From Arsenicibacter rosenii (GTDB taxonomy: Bacteria; Bacteroidota; Bacteroidia; Cytophagales; Spirosomataceae), in assembly GCF_001870735.1 (NCBI RefSeq), contig NZ_MORL01000003.1:124001-188000 (forward strand): 64,000 nucleotides of DNA, given 5' to 3'. Below the pieces are notes generated by a model. It did not search any database. It had not been told where the DNA came from and worked only from the letters and a program-made list of their open reading frames with translations. Shown here piece after piece: positions 35,495-45,800 of this stretch. A program made the position numbers and the translations under genes. Numbering within the stretch: the stretch's first letter is position 1; every line of letters starts with the position of its first letter.

Positions 35495-37582
35495 ATGAAA
35501 TGCCGGTTGATATACATACTGATGCTTTGGCTCTGTCTGGCCGTACCCAAGAGTCGGGCACAAACGACAGCACTACATCCTCAACGACCGGCCATCAACC
35601 TGAATGAAGCCCTGAAAGACATCTTCCCGATCCAGCCGGATGGGGTCGATTTGCAGCAGGTAGCCGATAATCTGGCGCAGCTTCAGCAAAATCCGTTAAA
35701 TCTCAATACCGCCTCCCGCGATGAGCTGGTCAGCTTGTTTCTCCTCTCCGAACGACAACGGGAAAGCCTGTTACGTTACCGGGAGACGTATGGTTCGCTG
35801 CTGTCGCTCTACGAGTTACAAGCCATACCGGAGTTTGATCCCCCCACTATCCGGCGGTTGTTGCCTTTTGTGCTGGTGGCCGATCCGTTAAACAAATTGC
35901 CAACGCCCACCGATCATTATTTCCTGCTCCGTTTTGAACAGGTGCTGGAACAACAGAAAGGTTTTTCAGAAGCCGTTCCTGACAAAAACGGCAACCTCCC
36001 GAACCGATATACCGGCAATGCACAGCAATGGTTTATCAGGTACCGCTATTCCCGCCCGAATGCATTCAGTTTTGGCTTTACGGCAGAAAAAGACCCGGGT
36101 GAACGCATCAGCTGGATACCTGCCAGACGGCAATACGGGCCTGATTATGTCTCCTTCCACGTTCAGATCCGGAATCAGGGCAAACTAAAAAACCTGATTG
36201 CCGGTGATTATCAGCTCCAGCTCGGGCAAAGCCTTATCTGCTCAGCCGGATTTGTGATGGGCAAAAATTCGGAAACCATCTTAACCATTCGCCGCCCGAC
36301 GCTGGGAGCCCGGGCCTACACCTCCCTGACCGAATCCGGCTTTTTCCGGGGCCTGGCCACCACCTATGCCCTGACACCTGTTATTGATCTGACGGTATTC
36401 GGCGCACGAAACCGCCGGTCGGCCAATCTGGCGGCATCCCCCGCGGGTGAATCTGTGATTACATCCTTTATTACCTCCGGGCTTAACCGCACAGAATCCG
36501 AATTAGCCGACCGCTACAGCGTAACGGAAATCAATCTGGGCGCACACATTCTTTTTCAGCTCAGCAAGCACTTTCAGCTGGGTGCAACAGGATTGAAAAC
36601 CATATTTGATCATCCGGTACAAAAACGGGCACTCACCTATAACCAGTTTGAGTTTAGCGGTACGCAAAACCTCGTGCTGGGCTGCCACGGGACTTATAGC
36701 CGGCAGAACTGGAATGCTTTCGGGGAATTTGCCCGCAGCAGTGGTTCGGCTACCTATAGCGGCGGCATCGGCCTGATCGGCGGCGTTATGGCCAGTCTGA
36801 GCCGGAAAACAGACGTTGGGATCGTCTTCCGGCACTATGACCGTAATTTTCATAGCTTTTATGCCAACGGATTCAGTGAAAATTCACGGACTATCAATGA
36901 GACAGGCGTTTATCTGGGGGCTAAGTACAGCCTCTACCGGCGGCTTAAAATAGGCGGCTATCTGGATTTTTTCCGCTTCCCGTGGTGGCGCTATCTGGTC
37001 GACGGAACATCCGGGGGGGTCGATTATCTGACACAGGCAACCTACACGCCTAACCGTAAGACCACGTTCTCCGTAATTGTCCATCGCGAGCATAAACAGA
37101 AGAATCTGCCAGGCAGTAAAACAACACCCAGGGAACTTGTCGGGACCCGGACAAATCAGCTGGTTGTCCAGGCCGAGTATACCCGGAACCGGTTTTCATT
37201 CCGGTCAAGGGTGCAGGGCAGCCGGTTCCGGTATGTTGGTTTGCCGCCGTCGCAAGGCATATCGTTTGCTCAGGATGCATCCTGGCAACACAAACGGTGG
37301 CAGCTCAGCGGGCGGCTCGCGCTGTTTAATACCGACGACTACGACAGCCGGTTATACACCTATGAACAGGATGTGCTGACAGCCTTTTCCTTTCCGGCTT
37401 ATTTCTACAACGGCATCCGGCACTATCTGCTGGCACAATACACCGTTAACCGGCACATGGATGTCTGGTTCCGGTGGGCCCGGACCGGCCTGACCAATCA
37501 GCCAACGGTTGGCTCAGACCTCGACCAGATTCCTCATCCGCACAAAACGGAAATTAAAGTCCAGATGCGCTGGCGGTTCTGA
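35495..37582 (+). CDS. Exported helix-hairpin-helix protein with predicted beta-barrel body
   Basis: A 695-residue protein with a Sec signal (MKCRLIYILMLWLCLAVPKSRAQ) and an N-terminal ComEA-like helix-hairpin-helix unit at about 60-130 (NPLNLNTASRDELVSLFLLS, then LLSLYELQAIPEFDPPTIRRLLPFV). The rest is a long array of alternating polar and hydrophobic strands (FSFGFTAEKDPGERISW, LGAHILFQLSKHFQLGATG) ending in the aromatic-terminated strand TEIKVQMRWRF, which is typical of outer-membrane barrels. Bacteroidota carry many such HhH-barrel proteins with unknown function. DNA binding is possible for the HhH part but would be odd in the envelope. Followed by a terminator. Confidence 0.82.
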   Translation: MKCRLIYILMLWLCLAVPKSRAQTTALHPQRPAINLNEALKDIFPIQPDGVDLQQVADNLAQLQQNPLNLNTASRDELVSLFLLSERQRESLLRYRETYGSLLSLYELQAIPEFDPPTIRRLLPFVLVADPLNKLPTPTDHYFLLRFEQVLEQQKGFSEAVPDKNGNLPNRYTGNAQQWFIRYRYSRPNAFSFGFTAEKDPGERISWIPARRQYGPDYVSFHVQIRNQGKLKNLIAGDYQLQLGQSLICSAGFVMGKNSETILTIRRPTLGARAYTSLTESGFFRGLATTYALTPVIDLTVFGARNRRSANLAASPAGESVITSFITSGLNRTESELADRYSVTEINLGAHILFQLSKHFQLGATGLKTIFDHPVQKRALTYNQFEFSGTQNLVLGCHGTYSRQNWNAFGEFARSSGSATYSGGIGLIGGVMASLSRKTDVGIVFRHYDRNFHSFYANGFSENSRTINETGVYLGAKYSLYRRLKIGGYLDFFRFPWWRYLVDGTSGGVDYLTQATYTPNRKTTFSVIVHREHKQKNLPGSKTTPRELVGTRTNQLVVQAEYTRNRFSFRSRVQGSRFRYVGLPPSQGISFAQDASWQHKRWQLSGRLALFNTDDYDSRLYTYEQDVLTAFSFPAYFYNGIRHYLLAQYTVNRHMDVWFRWARTGLTNQPTVGSDLDQIPHPHKTEIKVQMRWRF

Positions 37583-37591
37583 ACAAAAAAA

Positions 37592-37621
37592 GGGTGGTAT
37601 CTATATACACAGATACCACCC
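37592..37621. terminator. Bidirectional terminator
   Basis: An 11-bp perfect stem (GGGTGGTATCT and its complement) with an 8-nt loop (ATATACAC) lies between the convergent HhH and esterase genes. A7 precedes it on the + strand, giving a U-tract for the - strand transcript. Confidence 0.75.
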
Positions 37622-37641
37622 CGCTCCCCACGTTTGTTAGC

Positions 37642-40368
37642 CTATCTGATTCGCTGCACATCCAGCGGAATACATCCGCTGCACCCCAACTGATTACCCG
37701 GGATCACAAAAGTCGGAATATAAAACTGTCGCTGAATGGTTTCACTGTCTATTGTGTTCGATTTGGCAACGGTCGGTACCGGATAAATCCCGAAGACGCC
37801 CCACTGCAATGCAACCTCTACCGACACTTCAGTTGATGGATTGTCGGCCAACCGGGCACTTAACCGATAACGCCCCGACACAGCTCCCCCTACACCCGGT
37901 GAAACCGGCGGGTAGAACCGCTGCAGGTTATAACCTGATTCATTGGTGTAGCTCTGCGCCGTTCCCCAATCGGAGGGCGAAAACGTCCCGTCGAGGCGCT
38001 CAATTTTAATCTGCACGTTTCCATCTGCATCAACCAATACCTGCAAACCGTTAGTCGGTGCATCGTATTTATACCCCAGTTTCCGGATACCGGCTACGGT
38101 AGTAGGCGGGGTGGTAGTGGTTGTCGTGGGTGGTGTTGTCGTGGGTGGTGTTGTCGTTGAGCCCCCGCCAGACGAGGTTGTTCCTGAAGAACCCGCTGAC
38201 GTATAAACCGGAAAAATGCCGTATTGCAGCACCACTTCTACGCCAACGGCCGTCGATGGCTGACCGGCAATCCGCGCACTCAGCCGGTAACGACCGGCTT
38301 CGACCCCGCCTACACCCGGTGCTACCGGCGCATAAAACCGCTGGTATCCATAACCTGATTCATTCGTGTAGCTCTGCGCCGTTCCCCAATCGGAGGGCGA
38401 AAACGTCCCGTCGAGGCGCTCTAAACGGACTTCAACGGCCGTCGAGGCATCGACCAGCAACTGAAAACCGTGTGTCGGCACATCGTATTTATAGCCGATT
38501 TTACGGATAGCTACAGTCTCTACATTATTGGGTACCGTGGTCGTAGTCGACGAAGGCGGTGTCGTGGTTGACCCACCGGTTGATCCGGTACCGGTATCTG
38601 TGGTCGGGTATAGTTTCCAGGTGCCATTAGCCGGTGAAAACACAAAGGACTGCGCCGTTGAGCTTTGGCCGGTGCGCTGTACCGTCAGCCGGTACTGCCC
38701 CGACTCTACCCCACCGACACCCACAGCAGCAGGTGCATAAAAACGGGTGTAGTTGAAACCGCCGCTATAACTGCCGCTTACCATCGGGAACCAGCCCGAA
38801 GCGCTGAAGGCTCCGTCGAGCCGTTCGAGTTTAACTTCAGTTGAGCCATCGGCCTGCACAAATACGTCAAACCCATGGGTTGGCGCGTCGTACTTATAGC
38901 TTATCTGCTGAATCTGACCCGTAGTGGTGCTTCCGCCTCCACCCGTATTGGGAGCAACGCCATTGGCAGAAAAAAGCGGGCTGACCGAACCGGTGTAAGC
39001 CGGATTGGTAGACAGTACCCGTACCTGATACTGACCTGTCTGGATATTGCCGGGTAAGTTTACTCTAAGCGGGTTGCCGGTGCCGGTACCAAGTTCCTGC
39101 ACCAGACCACCGTCTTTCAGTAACTGCACGCTAAACTGGTTACCATCGCGGAAACCGATGTTGCTCCGCAGATAGGGCACTGAGATAGCCTGCCCTGCCT
39201 GCTGCTGATTCAGGGGCAGAACATAACCGGTGGTAATGACAGCAGGGGCACCGCTTACGGTACCCGGTGCCGACTGAGCAAAGAAGTTTTCGGTCAGGCA
39301 TTTTTCCCATAAGTCAGTCAGCCGGATCAGGCCCTGCCCGCCGAAGTGCAGGCCATCGAAGCGGTTATCCGGACCAATCAGCGGATCGGTTTCCGGTCCT
39401 GGCCAGACCTGATCTACTTCGCGGATCAGCTTGTTCTGGCCGTTGATGATATTCTGATCGGTTGTTCCGCCGATGTACGACACGCGGGAGACCACCCACG
39501 GCAACCGGCTGAAGCCACTTTCCTGACGGCTTTTATCAATAACCGTTTTTACATTATCGAAGTATGCCTGTTCGCCACGGTAGCCGTTGTCTGATTCGCC
39601 CTGATGCCACAGTACAGCACGAACGCCGGTCCGGCGGGTGTAATGCTCCAGCACCGCCCCGATACACCGGTAGGGCATCAGGAGTTCTCCGGGCTGACCG
39701 CCGGGATTCTGACCGTTTGCCGAGATTTTCCATACTTCGCTATTGGTGCCGCCGTAGGCAGCTCCGTAAAAAAGCACCGGAACATTCAGGCGTTTTACCA
39801 GCCGGTCGCCCAGCATACCCCAGATATACAACGGATTAAACGGCCCGACAGAGCGCCCGGCATCGGCTTTACTGAAGACCAGGGGAAATCTTGATTCGGT
39901 CAGATCACCATCCGCATAGTCAACAACAGACACGCGGTCATCGGAGGCTCCGGGAGTAGGTTGCAAACCACCGGAAGCATTGGACTGGCCGGCTATGATA
40001 AATACTTCGCCAACCCCGACGCGGTCCAGCACGGCTTCCCCGATATTGGCATTCCCGGCCAACACCCGGACAAACAGCCGGTACCAACCACCACGAGCAG
40101 TCAGATTTCCCTGGAATGTACCATTTTGCGGGTTCCCGTCAATCTGAATCCAGTTTGTTGACGTTCCGCCACCACCCGGAATAATCTCAAAACGGGCCTC
40201 TACCCGTGTAGCGTTAGCGGGGCAAAGGCCCGAAATCGGGACACTGGCTTCATTCTGCAGATTGCGCTGAAACACCATGCGCGCCTGAGGTGACATAATA
40301 CTTACCTGTGCCCACAACGACGATACCGCACCAAATAATAAACCAATGACGAGTAAAAACCTATTCAT
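37642..40368 (-). CDS. Modular secreted SGNH/sialate O-acetylesterase-like protein
   Basis: A 908-residue exported protein (signal MNRFLLVIGLLFGAVSSLWAQ). Residues about 115-370 form an SGNH esterase domain of the carbohydrate-esterase SASA type: GQSN block (127-130, Ser129 as nucleophile), YGAAYGGTNSEVW, LWHQGESDNGY and the catalytic Asp/His block FDGLHFGGQG. This would deacetylate a sugar or glycan. Residues about 470-850 hold three homologous modules of about 110 residues that begin with IRKIGYKYDVPTHGF-like sequence and are joined by Thr/Pro/Gly linkers. Modules two and three are almost identical in DNA over 70 bp. No canonical type IX sorting domain is seen at the C-terminus (ends PLDVQRIR). 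Confidence 0.85.
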   Translation of the reverse strand: MNRFLLVIGLLFGAVSSLWAQVSIMSPQARMVFQRNLQNEASVPISGLCPANATRVEARFEIIPGGGGTSTNWIQIDGNPQNGTFQGNLTARGGWYRLFVRVLAGNANIGEAVLDRVGVGEVFIIAGQSNASGGLQPTPGASDDRVSVVDYADGDLTESRFPLVFSKADAGRSVGPFNPLYIWGMLGDRLVKRLNVPVLFYGAAYGGTNSEVWKISANGQNPGGQPGELLMPYRCIGAVLEHYTRRTGVRAVLWHQGESDNGYRGEQAYFDNVKTVIDKSRQESGFSRLPWVVSRVSYIGGTTDQNIINGQNKLIREVDQVWPGPETDPLIGPDNRFDGLHFGGQGLIRLTDLWEKCLTENFFAQSAPGTVSGAPAVITTGYVLPLNQQQAGQAISVPYLRSNIGFRDGNQFSVQLLKDGGLVQELGTGTGNPLRVNLPGNIQTGQYQVRVLSTNPAYTGSVSPLFSANGVAPNTGGGGSTTTGQIQQISYKYDAPTHGFDVFVQADGSTEVKLERLDGAFSASGWFPMVSGSYSGGFNYTRFYAPAAVGVGGVESGQYRLTVQRTGQSSTAQSFVFSPANGTWKLYPTTDTGTGSTGGSTTTPPSSTTTTVPNNVETVAIRKIGYKYDVPTHGFQLLVDASTAVEVRLERLDGTFSPSDWGTAQSYTNESGYGYQRFYAPVAPGVGGVEAGRYRLSARIAGQPSTAVGVEVVLQYGIFPVYTSAGSSGTTSSGGGSTTTPPTTTPPTTTTTTPPTTVAGIRKLGYKYDAPTNGLQVLVDADGNVQIKIERLDGTFSPSDWGTAQSYTNESGYNLQRFYPPVSPGVGGAVSGRYRLSARLADNPSTEVSVEVALQWGVFGIYPVPTVAKSNTIDSETIQRQFYIPTFVIPGNQLGCSGCIPLDVQRIR

Positions 40369-40514
40369 ATAACATCCGTTATGGGTAGGAATAGGTAGGT
40401 TCTCCTCTCACGTCACTCGCCACTTTGTTTACCTATGTCCCGATTAAAAAAGGTATTGTGTATACCGGTTTGGATTATCCGGTTTTATTGGGTAAACACG
40501 ATCAAAAAGTATGC

Positions 40515-42608
40515 CTAATTTATTACCACTTGTAGTTTAATACCAAATAATATTGACCTGCCCGGCGCAACATTATAATACCGTCCGCCAAATGCATTCA
40601 GATCATAACCAAGACTATATGCCTGGTTGAGTAGATTATCGCCGCTCAGGTAAGCATCCAGCAGTAGCCTGGTCTTCGCAATTTCCTTGCCAAGCGTTTT
40701 GCGGTACCCCAGCGTTCCGGCCAGGATGCGGGTAGGCATTGATTTTACGGCATTGGCATCGTCCAGCGCAAACGGGGTCAGAAACTGGAAATTAGCGTTC
40801 AGGTACAGCCCGAACCGCGTCTGAAAGTCAACACCGCTGACATTAGTCACCGGCGCTACGCCGGGCACTTTCTTTCCGGATACATCAACGGTCCCCTGCT
40901 TGTAATCAAGGTAACGGTACTTCGTCATCGTCAGGCTGTTATAAAGCCTGACATCGGCTATCTTAAGCGGCAGGTCATAGGCCAGATACGTTTCGATACC
41001 CCGCTGATTTGTCCGGCCGGCATTCACAAAGTACTCTGCCCCGCTGGCTGCCGAGCGCCGGACTATAGTCTCCCGCAGGTTGAACTGATAGGCCGATACA
41101 TCCGCCTGAAGGCGGTTTTGCAGGAACCGTCCTTTCAGCCCGATTTCGTAACTGATGCCCCTTTCCGGATTGAGCGTTGTATTAAACGTGGCCTCCGAAG
41201 GCCGTACTTCCTGCGTGGTCGGAGCCGAATAGCCGGTGCTGATGCTGCCGAATGCCGAAAACTGATCGCTCAGCTTTTGCAGGATGGCAACGCGGGGAAG
41301 CCAGACCGGTGTAAAGTTCCGTTTCTGGTTCACAACCGGGCGGCTCGAAAAGCGGGTAAAACCGTAGCGCATATCGTTGCGGCTGATGCCCAGGGTAATA
41401 ATCAGTCCGGAAGGCAGCGCAATCTCTTCCTGCACAAACAGGACCGACTGCCGGGCACGCAGCTCGTCATCGGTCTGCAAGGTATCGGGCACGCCGCGTT
41501 TATTGCCCCAGTTCCGGTCGACGGTAAAGTTCTGCTGGTATTCGCCGCCAAAGGTCAGGTTCATAGCGACCCGATCGGAGCCATGCCGCCAGCGGGTTAT
41601 CGTCCGGCCACCGATTCCCTGATCGGCGCGTTTTTCGTAGTTTGAGATAAACGGGTTGGCAAAGTCAGTCAGTGATCCGTACAGGACCGTTGTATTCTGC
41701 CAGTTTTCATTGAAGCGATACTGCTGTGAAATACCCAGAAAACCGGTTTTCTGGTAGATAGCGGCCTTTTGCTCAACACTGCCCGGCAGCGTGGGGGTAG
41801 CAGGACGTGCCTGACGCGGGTCGGCTTTAAACTGCGTCGCGTTCAAGCCACCAGGCGTCTGGTAATGCAGGTCGGAATAAAACCCCAGCACCGATACCGA
41901 TCGTTTCGGACTCACCTGAAACGTGCTGACCAGGCTCAGGTTATCCCGGCCCATTCCGCTGTTTACGCGGTAACCGTTGCTTTGCTGGTGGTTATAACTA
42001 ACCGACATAGCCGCATTATTTTTTCCTGTCTGCGCCGTCAGGGCATATCCGAGCGCCCCGTAACTCCCTGCGAACGCGGAAGCCTCCACCGCATTTTTAC
42101 CGGCGGGTACCGACAGACCGCTGAACAGGACGGTTCCGCCGGTATTGGCCCCGTACAGGCTACCCGACGGACCTTTCAGGACTTCGACACGCCCCAGCGA
42201 GCGGACATCCAGCGCATTCAGCGGCGTATTCCCTCCGGCATCGGTCAGCGGGATTTCATTCCAGTAGGTTTTTACGTTGCGGACCCCGAACGGCGACCGG
42301 ATCAGACTCCCCCGGATCGACAGCCGGTAACTGCCCGGCGACCGCTCATCCATCCGCACGCCGGGCAGGGTATTCATGGCCGGGACGAGTGTCGGCAGGT
42401 TAAATCGTTGATTCAGCTCGCGGCTGGTCAGGAGGCCAACCGACGCGGCCGTTTCCATAACCGACCGGTTTGATTCGTAGCCCCGTACCGTCACCTCATT
42501 CAGCTGACGGGTCGAATCAAGAGAGGTCTGGGCAGCGAGTGATGACGCCAGCAGGCAGGTAGCCGGTAACAGCAAGCTCCGGAAGCAGGTAAAACGGACT
42601 AGGATCAT
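40515..42608 (-). CDS. TonB-dependent outer-membrane receptor
   Basis: A 697-residue outer-membrane transporter that uses TonB energy to import a siderophore, cofactor or other ligand. It has a signal peptide (ending LLASSLAAQ), a short N-terminal motif LNEVTVRGYESN that may be the TonB box region, a plug domain at about 45-155 (LPGVRMDERSPGSYRLSIRG, GRVEVLKGPSGSLYGANTGG) and a 22-strand barrel ending in GRSILFGIKLQVVIN. No carboxypeptidase-like N-terminal domain or SusD partner is present, so it is of the siderophore/cobalamin rather than SusC type. The ligand is unknown. A TATTTTTG box lies 4 bp before the start. Confidence 0.94.
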   Translation of the reverse strand: MILVRFTCFRSLLLPATCLLASSLAAQTSLDSTRQLNEVTVRGYESNRSVMETAASVGLLTSRELNQRFNLPTLVPAMNTLPGVRMDERSPGSYRLSIRGSLIRSPFGVRNVKTYWNEIPLTDAGGNTPLNALDVRSLGRVEVLKGPSGSLYGANTGGTVLFSGLSVPAGKNAVEASAFAGSYGALGYALTAQTGKNNAAMSVSYNHQQSNGYRVNSGMGRDNLSLVSTFQVSPKRSVSVLGFYSDLHYQTPGGLNATQFKADPRQARPATPTLPGSVEQKAAIYQKTGFLGISQQYRFNENWQNTTVLYGSLTDFANPFISNYEKRADQGIGGRTITRWRHGSDRVAMNLTFGGEYQQNFTVDRNWGNKRGVPDTLQTDDELRARQSVLFVQEEIALPSGLIITLGISRNDMRYGFTRFSSRPVVNQKRNFTPVWLPRVAILQKLSDQFSAFGSISTGYSAPTTQEVRPSEATFNTTLNPERGISYEIGLKGRFLQNRLQADVSAYQFNLRETIVRRSAASGAEYFVNAGRTNQRGIETYLAYDLPLKIADVRLYNSLTMTKYRYLDYKQGTVDVSGKKVPGVAPVTNVSGVDFQTRFGLYLNANFQFLTPFALDDANAVKSMPTRILAGTLGYRKTLGKEIAKTRLLLDAYLSGDNLLNQAYSLGYDLNAFGGRYYNVAPGRSILFGIKLQVVIN

Positions 42609-42612
42609 GAGA

Positions 42613-42620
42613 CAAAAATA
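42613..42620 (-). promoter_or_regulatory. Candidate -7 box 4 bp before the TonB-receptor ATG
   Basis: The - strand reads TATTTTTG then TCTC then ATG. If used, transcription would begin at or next to the start codon, giving a leaderless or nearly leaderless message. A TTTG also occurs upstream (42624-42627) but not at -33 spacing. Confidence 0.4.
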
Positions 42621-42873
42621 GACGCAAACGATTAGTTTATGTATAACTCCTGAAATTGTGATCGGGATTACCCTCCGGTTGATTTATTCCGCTACTTTTC
42701 AGAAATTGCCCCCTGTAAACTATGTACCAGAACTACCCTTTACACCATGCAGGTACCATCAACTACCGTTTAACTTTATTACATCATATCAGACGTTCAG
42801 ATACTTCCAGCTATCCAGACCAGTCGTTACCATTCAGTTAATTTGATTATACACCTCTACTCATCCACTATAC

Positions 42874-45800
42874 ATGCCCACGTCTACCTGTTTGCGCAAA
42901 CGGTTTTTCCGTTGTGCTACTCCTTTTTTTGTTTCCGTTTTTAGCTGTCTGTTGTTCTTTGTTGGGTGCATCACGCCAGGGGTTGCCCAGCTTCGTATCA
43001 CCAAAGCGAAAGACAGTACATTTTGTGCCTCGCCGGACCTGAGCGAGTTTCAGCGAAAGGAGCTTGACAAAATGGCTAAACTAGCCTTTCAGCTTAGGAA
43101 ATCCACTGATAAAGCGTTTACCGGTATTCATTACGTACCGATCCGGCCGCATATTTTCCGCACGGCAGCGGGCCAGGGCGGTTTCGACCTCGGCCGGATG
43201 AACAATGCCATTGCCCTGACAAACAGCTATTACCAGAAAAATGGTGTGGGCATCCAGTTCTATCTGGCCGGTACCTCCCCGGATTATATCGACAACGATG
43301 CCATGTTTCAGGTCTTTACCGACTTCAACGAAGGTGGTGTCGACGGGCGGGATGCGACCAACGCCCTGAACATGTATTTTGTCAACGCCTTTACCACTGG
43401 TGGCCTGCAGGGGTATGCCTATTTTCCGGATAACACCCTCGGGACAACGCGTTCGTTTATTCTGGCCACGCCGACAACCGAGAACACGCTGGGGAATTTC
43501 CTGATTCCGCACGAGTTAGGCCATAATTTTAACCTGTATCATACCTTTCAGGGCAGCACCGGTTCTACACCCGAGCTTGTGACCAGAGGCGATAGTGCCA
43601 ACTGTACGACTGCCGGTGATTTATTGTGCGATACGCCGGCAGATCCATATGGCCGCTCAGGCTCCAACATCAGTTATCAAAACGACTGTCTGGTTTATAC
43701 CGGTACCGCTACTGATCCGAAAGGCATGACGTATTCTCCGTCGATGACCAACATCATGTCGTATTACAACTCCTGTACGCATGATTTCACGCAGGGGCAA
43801 TACGACCGCATGGAAGCAGGGTTGGCCTTGCGGCTCAGCCATTCTGCCTATACGCTCGACTTTCCGCCGTCGCCGGTCGCCGCCCCGAATCAGCTGACCG
43901 CTCTCGCAGGTATGACCGGAAACGTTATCCTGAGCTGGCGGGATAACAGCACCAACGAAATGGGCTTTTTTGTCGAACGCGCCTCATCTCCGGAAGGGCC
44001 GTTTATCCAGATCGGCGGAACCGCCCCGAACGTGACCAGCTTCACCGATGCCCGAACCGGCCGTGCAGGCACCTATTACTACCGTGTCCGCCCGTCGAAT
44101 ACCACCCTCGGGGCCCTGAGCAACGTAGCTGTTACCACTATCAGCGCGGCCCCTGCCTGCACACTGACTCCCGGTATTGGCTGTGCGCTCGGCGATGGCC
44201 TCAACAGCATCCAGCTTAACGGGGCTACGTTGAGTGTTCAATCAGGTTGTTCGCCCAATGCGTATCAGGAGTTCCCGACCACCTCTGTTTCGGTGGTGCC
44301 CGGACAAACCTGTTCGATTACCGGGCAATTTTTGAATGGATTGTTGTTCACAGGCGTAGCGATCTGGTTCGATCTGAACCGCGACGGACAGTTCGGGAGC
44401 AACGAGCGCCTGGTCGGAACCGGCGGAACAGGAAACTTCTCAGCCAGCTTTACGATACCGGCCGGTCTGGCAGCGGGGCCACTTGCCATACGCATTGCCG
44501 GCGTGAGAGGGTATTTCCCTTCTGCCGGTTGTGATACCTACACCTACGGCGAGACCGAAGATTACACGATACAAGTCGCTCCGGCGAATGCCTGCCCAAC
44601 TATAACCGGACTTAACACCACCAGTCTTACGACATCATCGGCGCAGCTGAGCTGGAATGCGACCTCAGAAGCGTTTTCGTATGAACTCCGCTGGAAAACA
44701 CAGGATGCCAGCGATTGGACAATCGTATCCGGTTTATCGGCAACCCGTTTTCAGCTTACTAACCTTACAGCCGGCACCGGTTATCAGTGGCAGGTCAGGG
44801 CAGTCTGTGCCAACGGGACATCGGTGTATGCCGGTTCTGCTTTTGCAACGGTCTGCCCTGCTCCCACCTCTCTGACTACCAGCCAGATTACGGCATCATC
44901 GGCCATGCTGAGCTGGTCGTCTGCCGGCGAAGGCCGTACGTATGATCTGGCGTGGCGACCCGAGAGCAGCGGTACCTGGAATCTGGTTGACGGACTGACC
45001 ACCAATACCTATTCATTGACGGGCCTGCGCGAGGGAATAGGTTATGTATGGCAGGTGCGCAGCCTGTGTACACCTACCGGAAGCCAGACGTACGTGGGTC
45101 CGGTTAGTTTTTATACACAAGGGACCTGCCGCCCCATTACAACGTATGGTTGTTCTGATAATGACGGGCTTAACAGCTTTACGTTTAATAATCAGGCAAT
45201 CACCCAAAGCCAGGGCTGTTCGCCTGCCGGCTATCGCACCAATACACGAATCAATGTACCCGTTACAGCCGGACGCCCTTATTCATTCAGCGGAACGTTG
45301 CTCAGTTCATCATACTATGAAGGAATCTGCATCTGGCTGGACGTTAACCGGAACGGAATTTATGAAACCAGCGAACGTGTTTTTGCTACCCCTTCGCCGG
45401 TAACTACCTCTTTTTCCGGCAGCCTGACTATCCCGGCGTCTACAACGGCAGGGCCGCTACCAATGCGCGTCGTTGTCGCTTTTGGCACAATACCCTATGA
45501 TCCGTGTGGCAACTATACTTATAGTGAAACGGAAGATTTTTTGCTGAATGTATACAGCACCAATACCGTCCAGATTACCCAACGCACGCAGCCGGTCTGT
45601 TATAATGCACCGTTGGTGGTCAGTTTTGCGACCACCATTCCATTTAGCCAGGATAATGTCTTTTCCCTGCAATTATCTGACAATAACGGCTCGTTCACCT
45701 CGCCTACCAATCTAGGTTCGGTTACGGGGACCAGTGGCGGGTCATTAACGGTTACGGTTCCGGCCAGCATACCGGCCAGTGCTGATTATCAACTGCGCGT

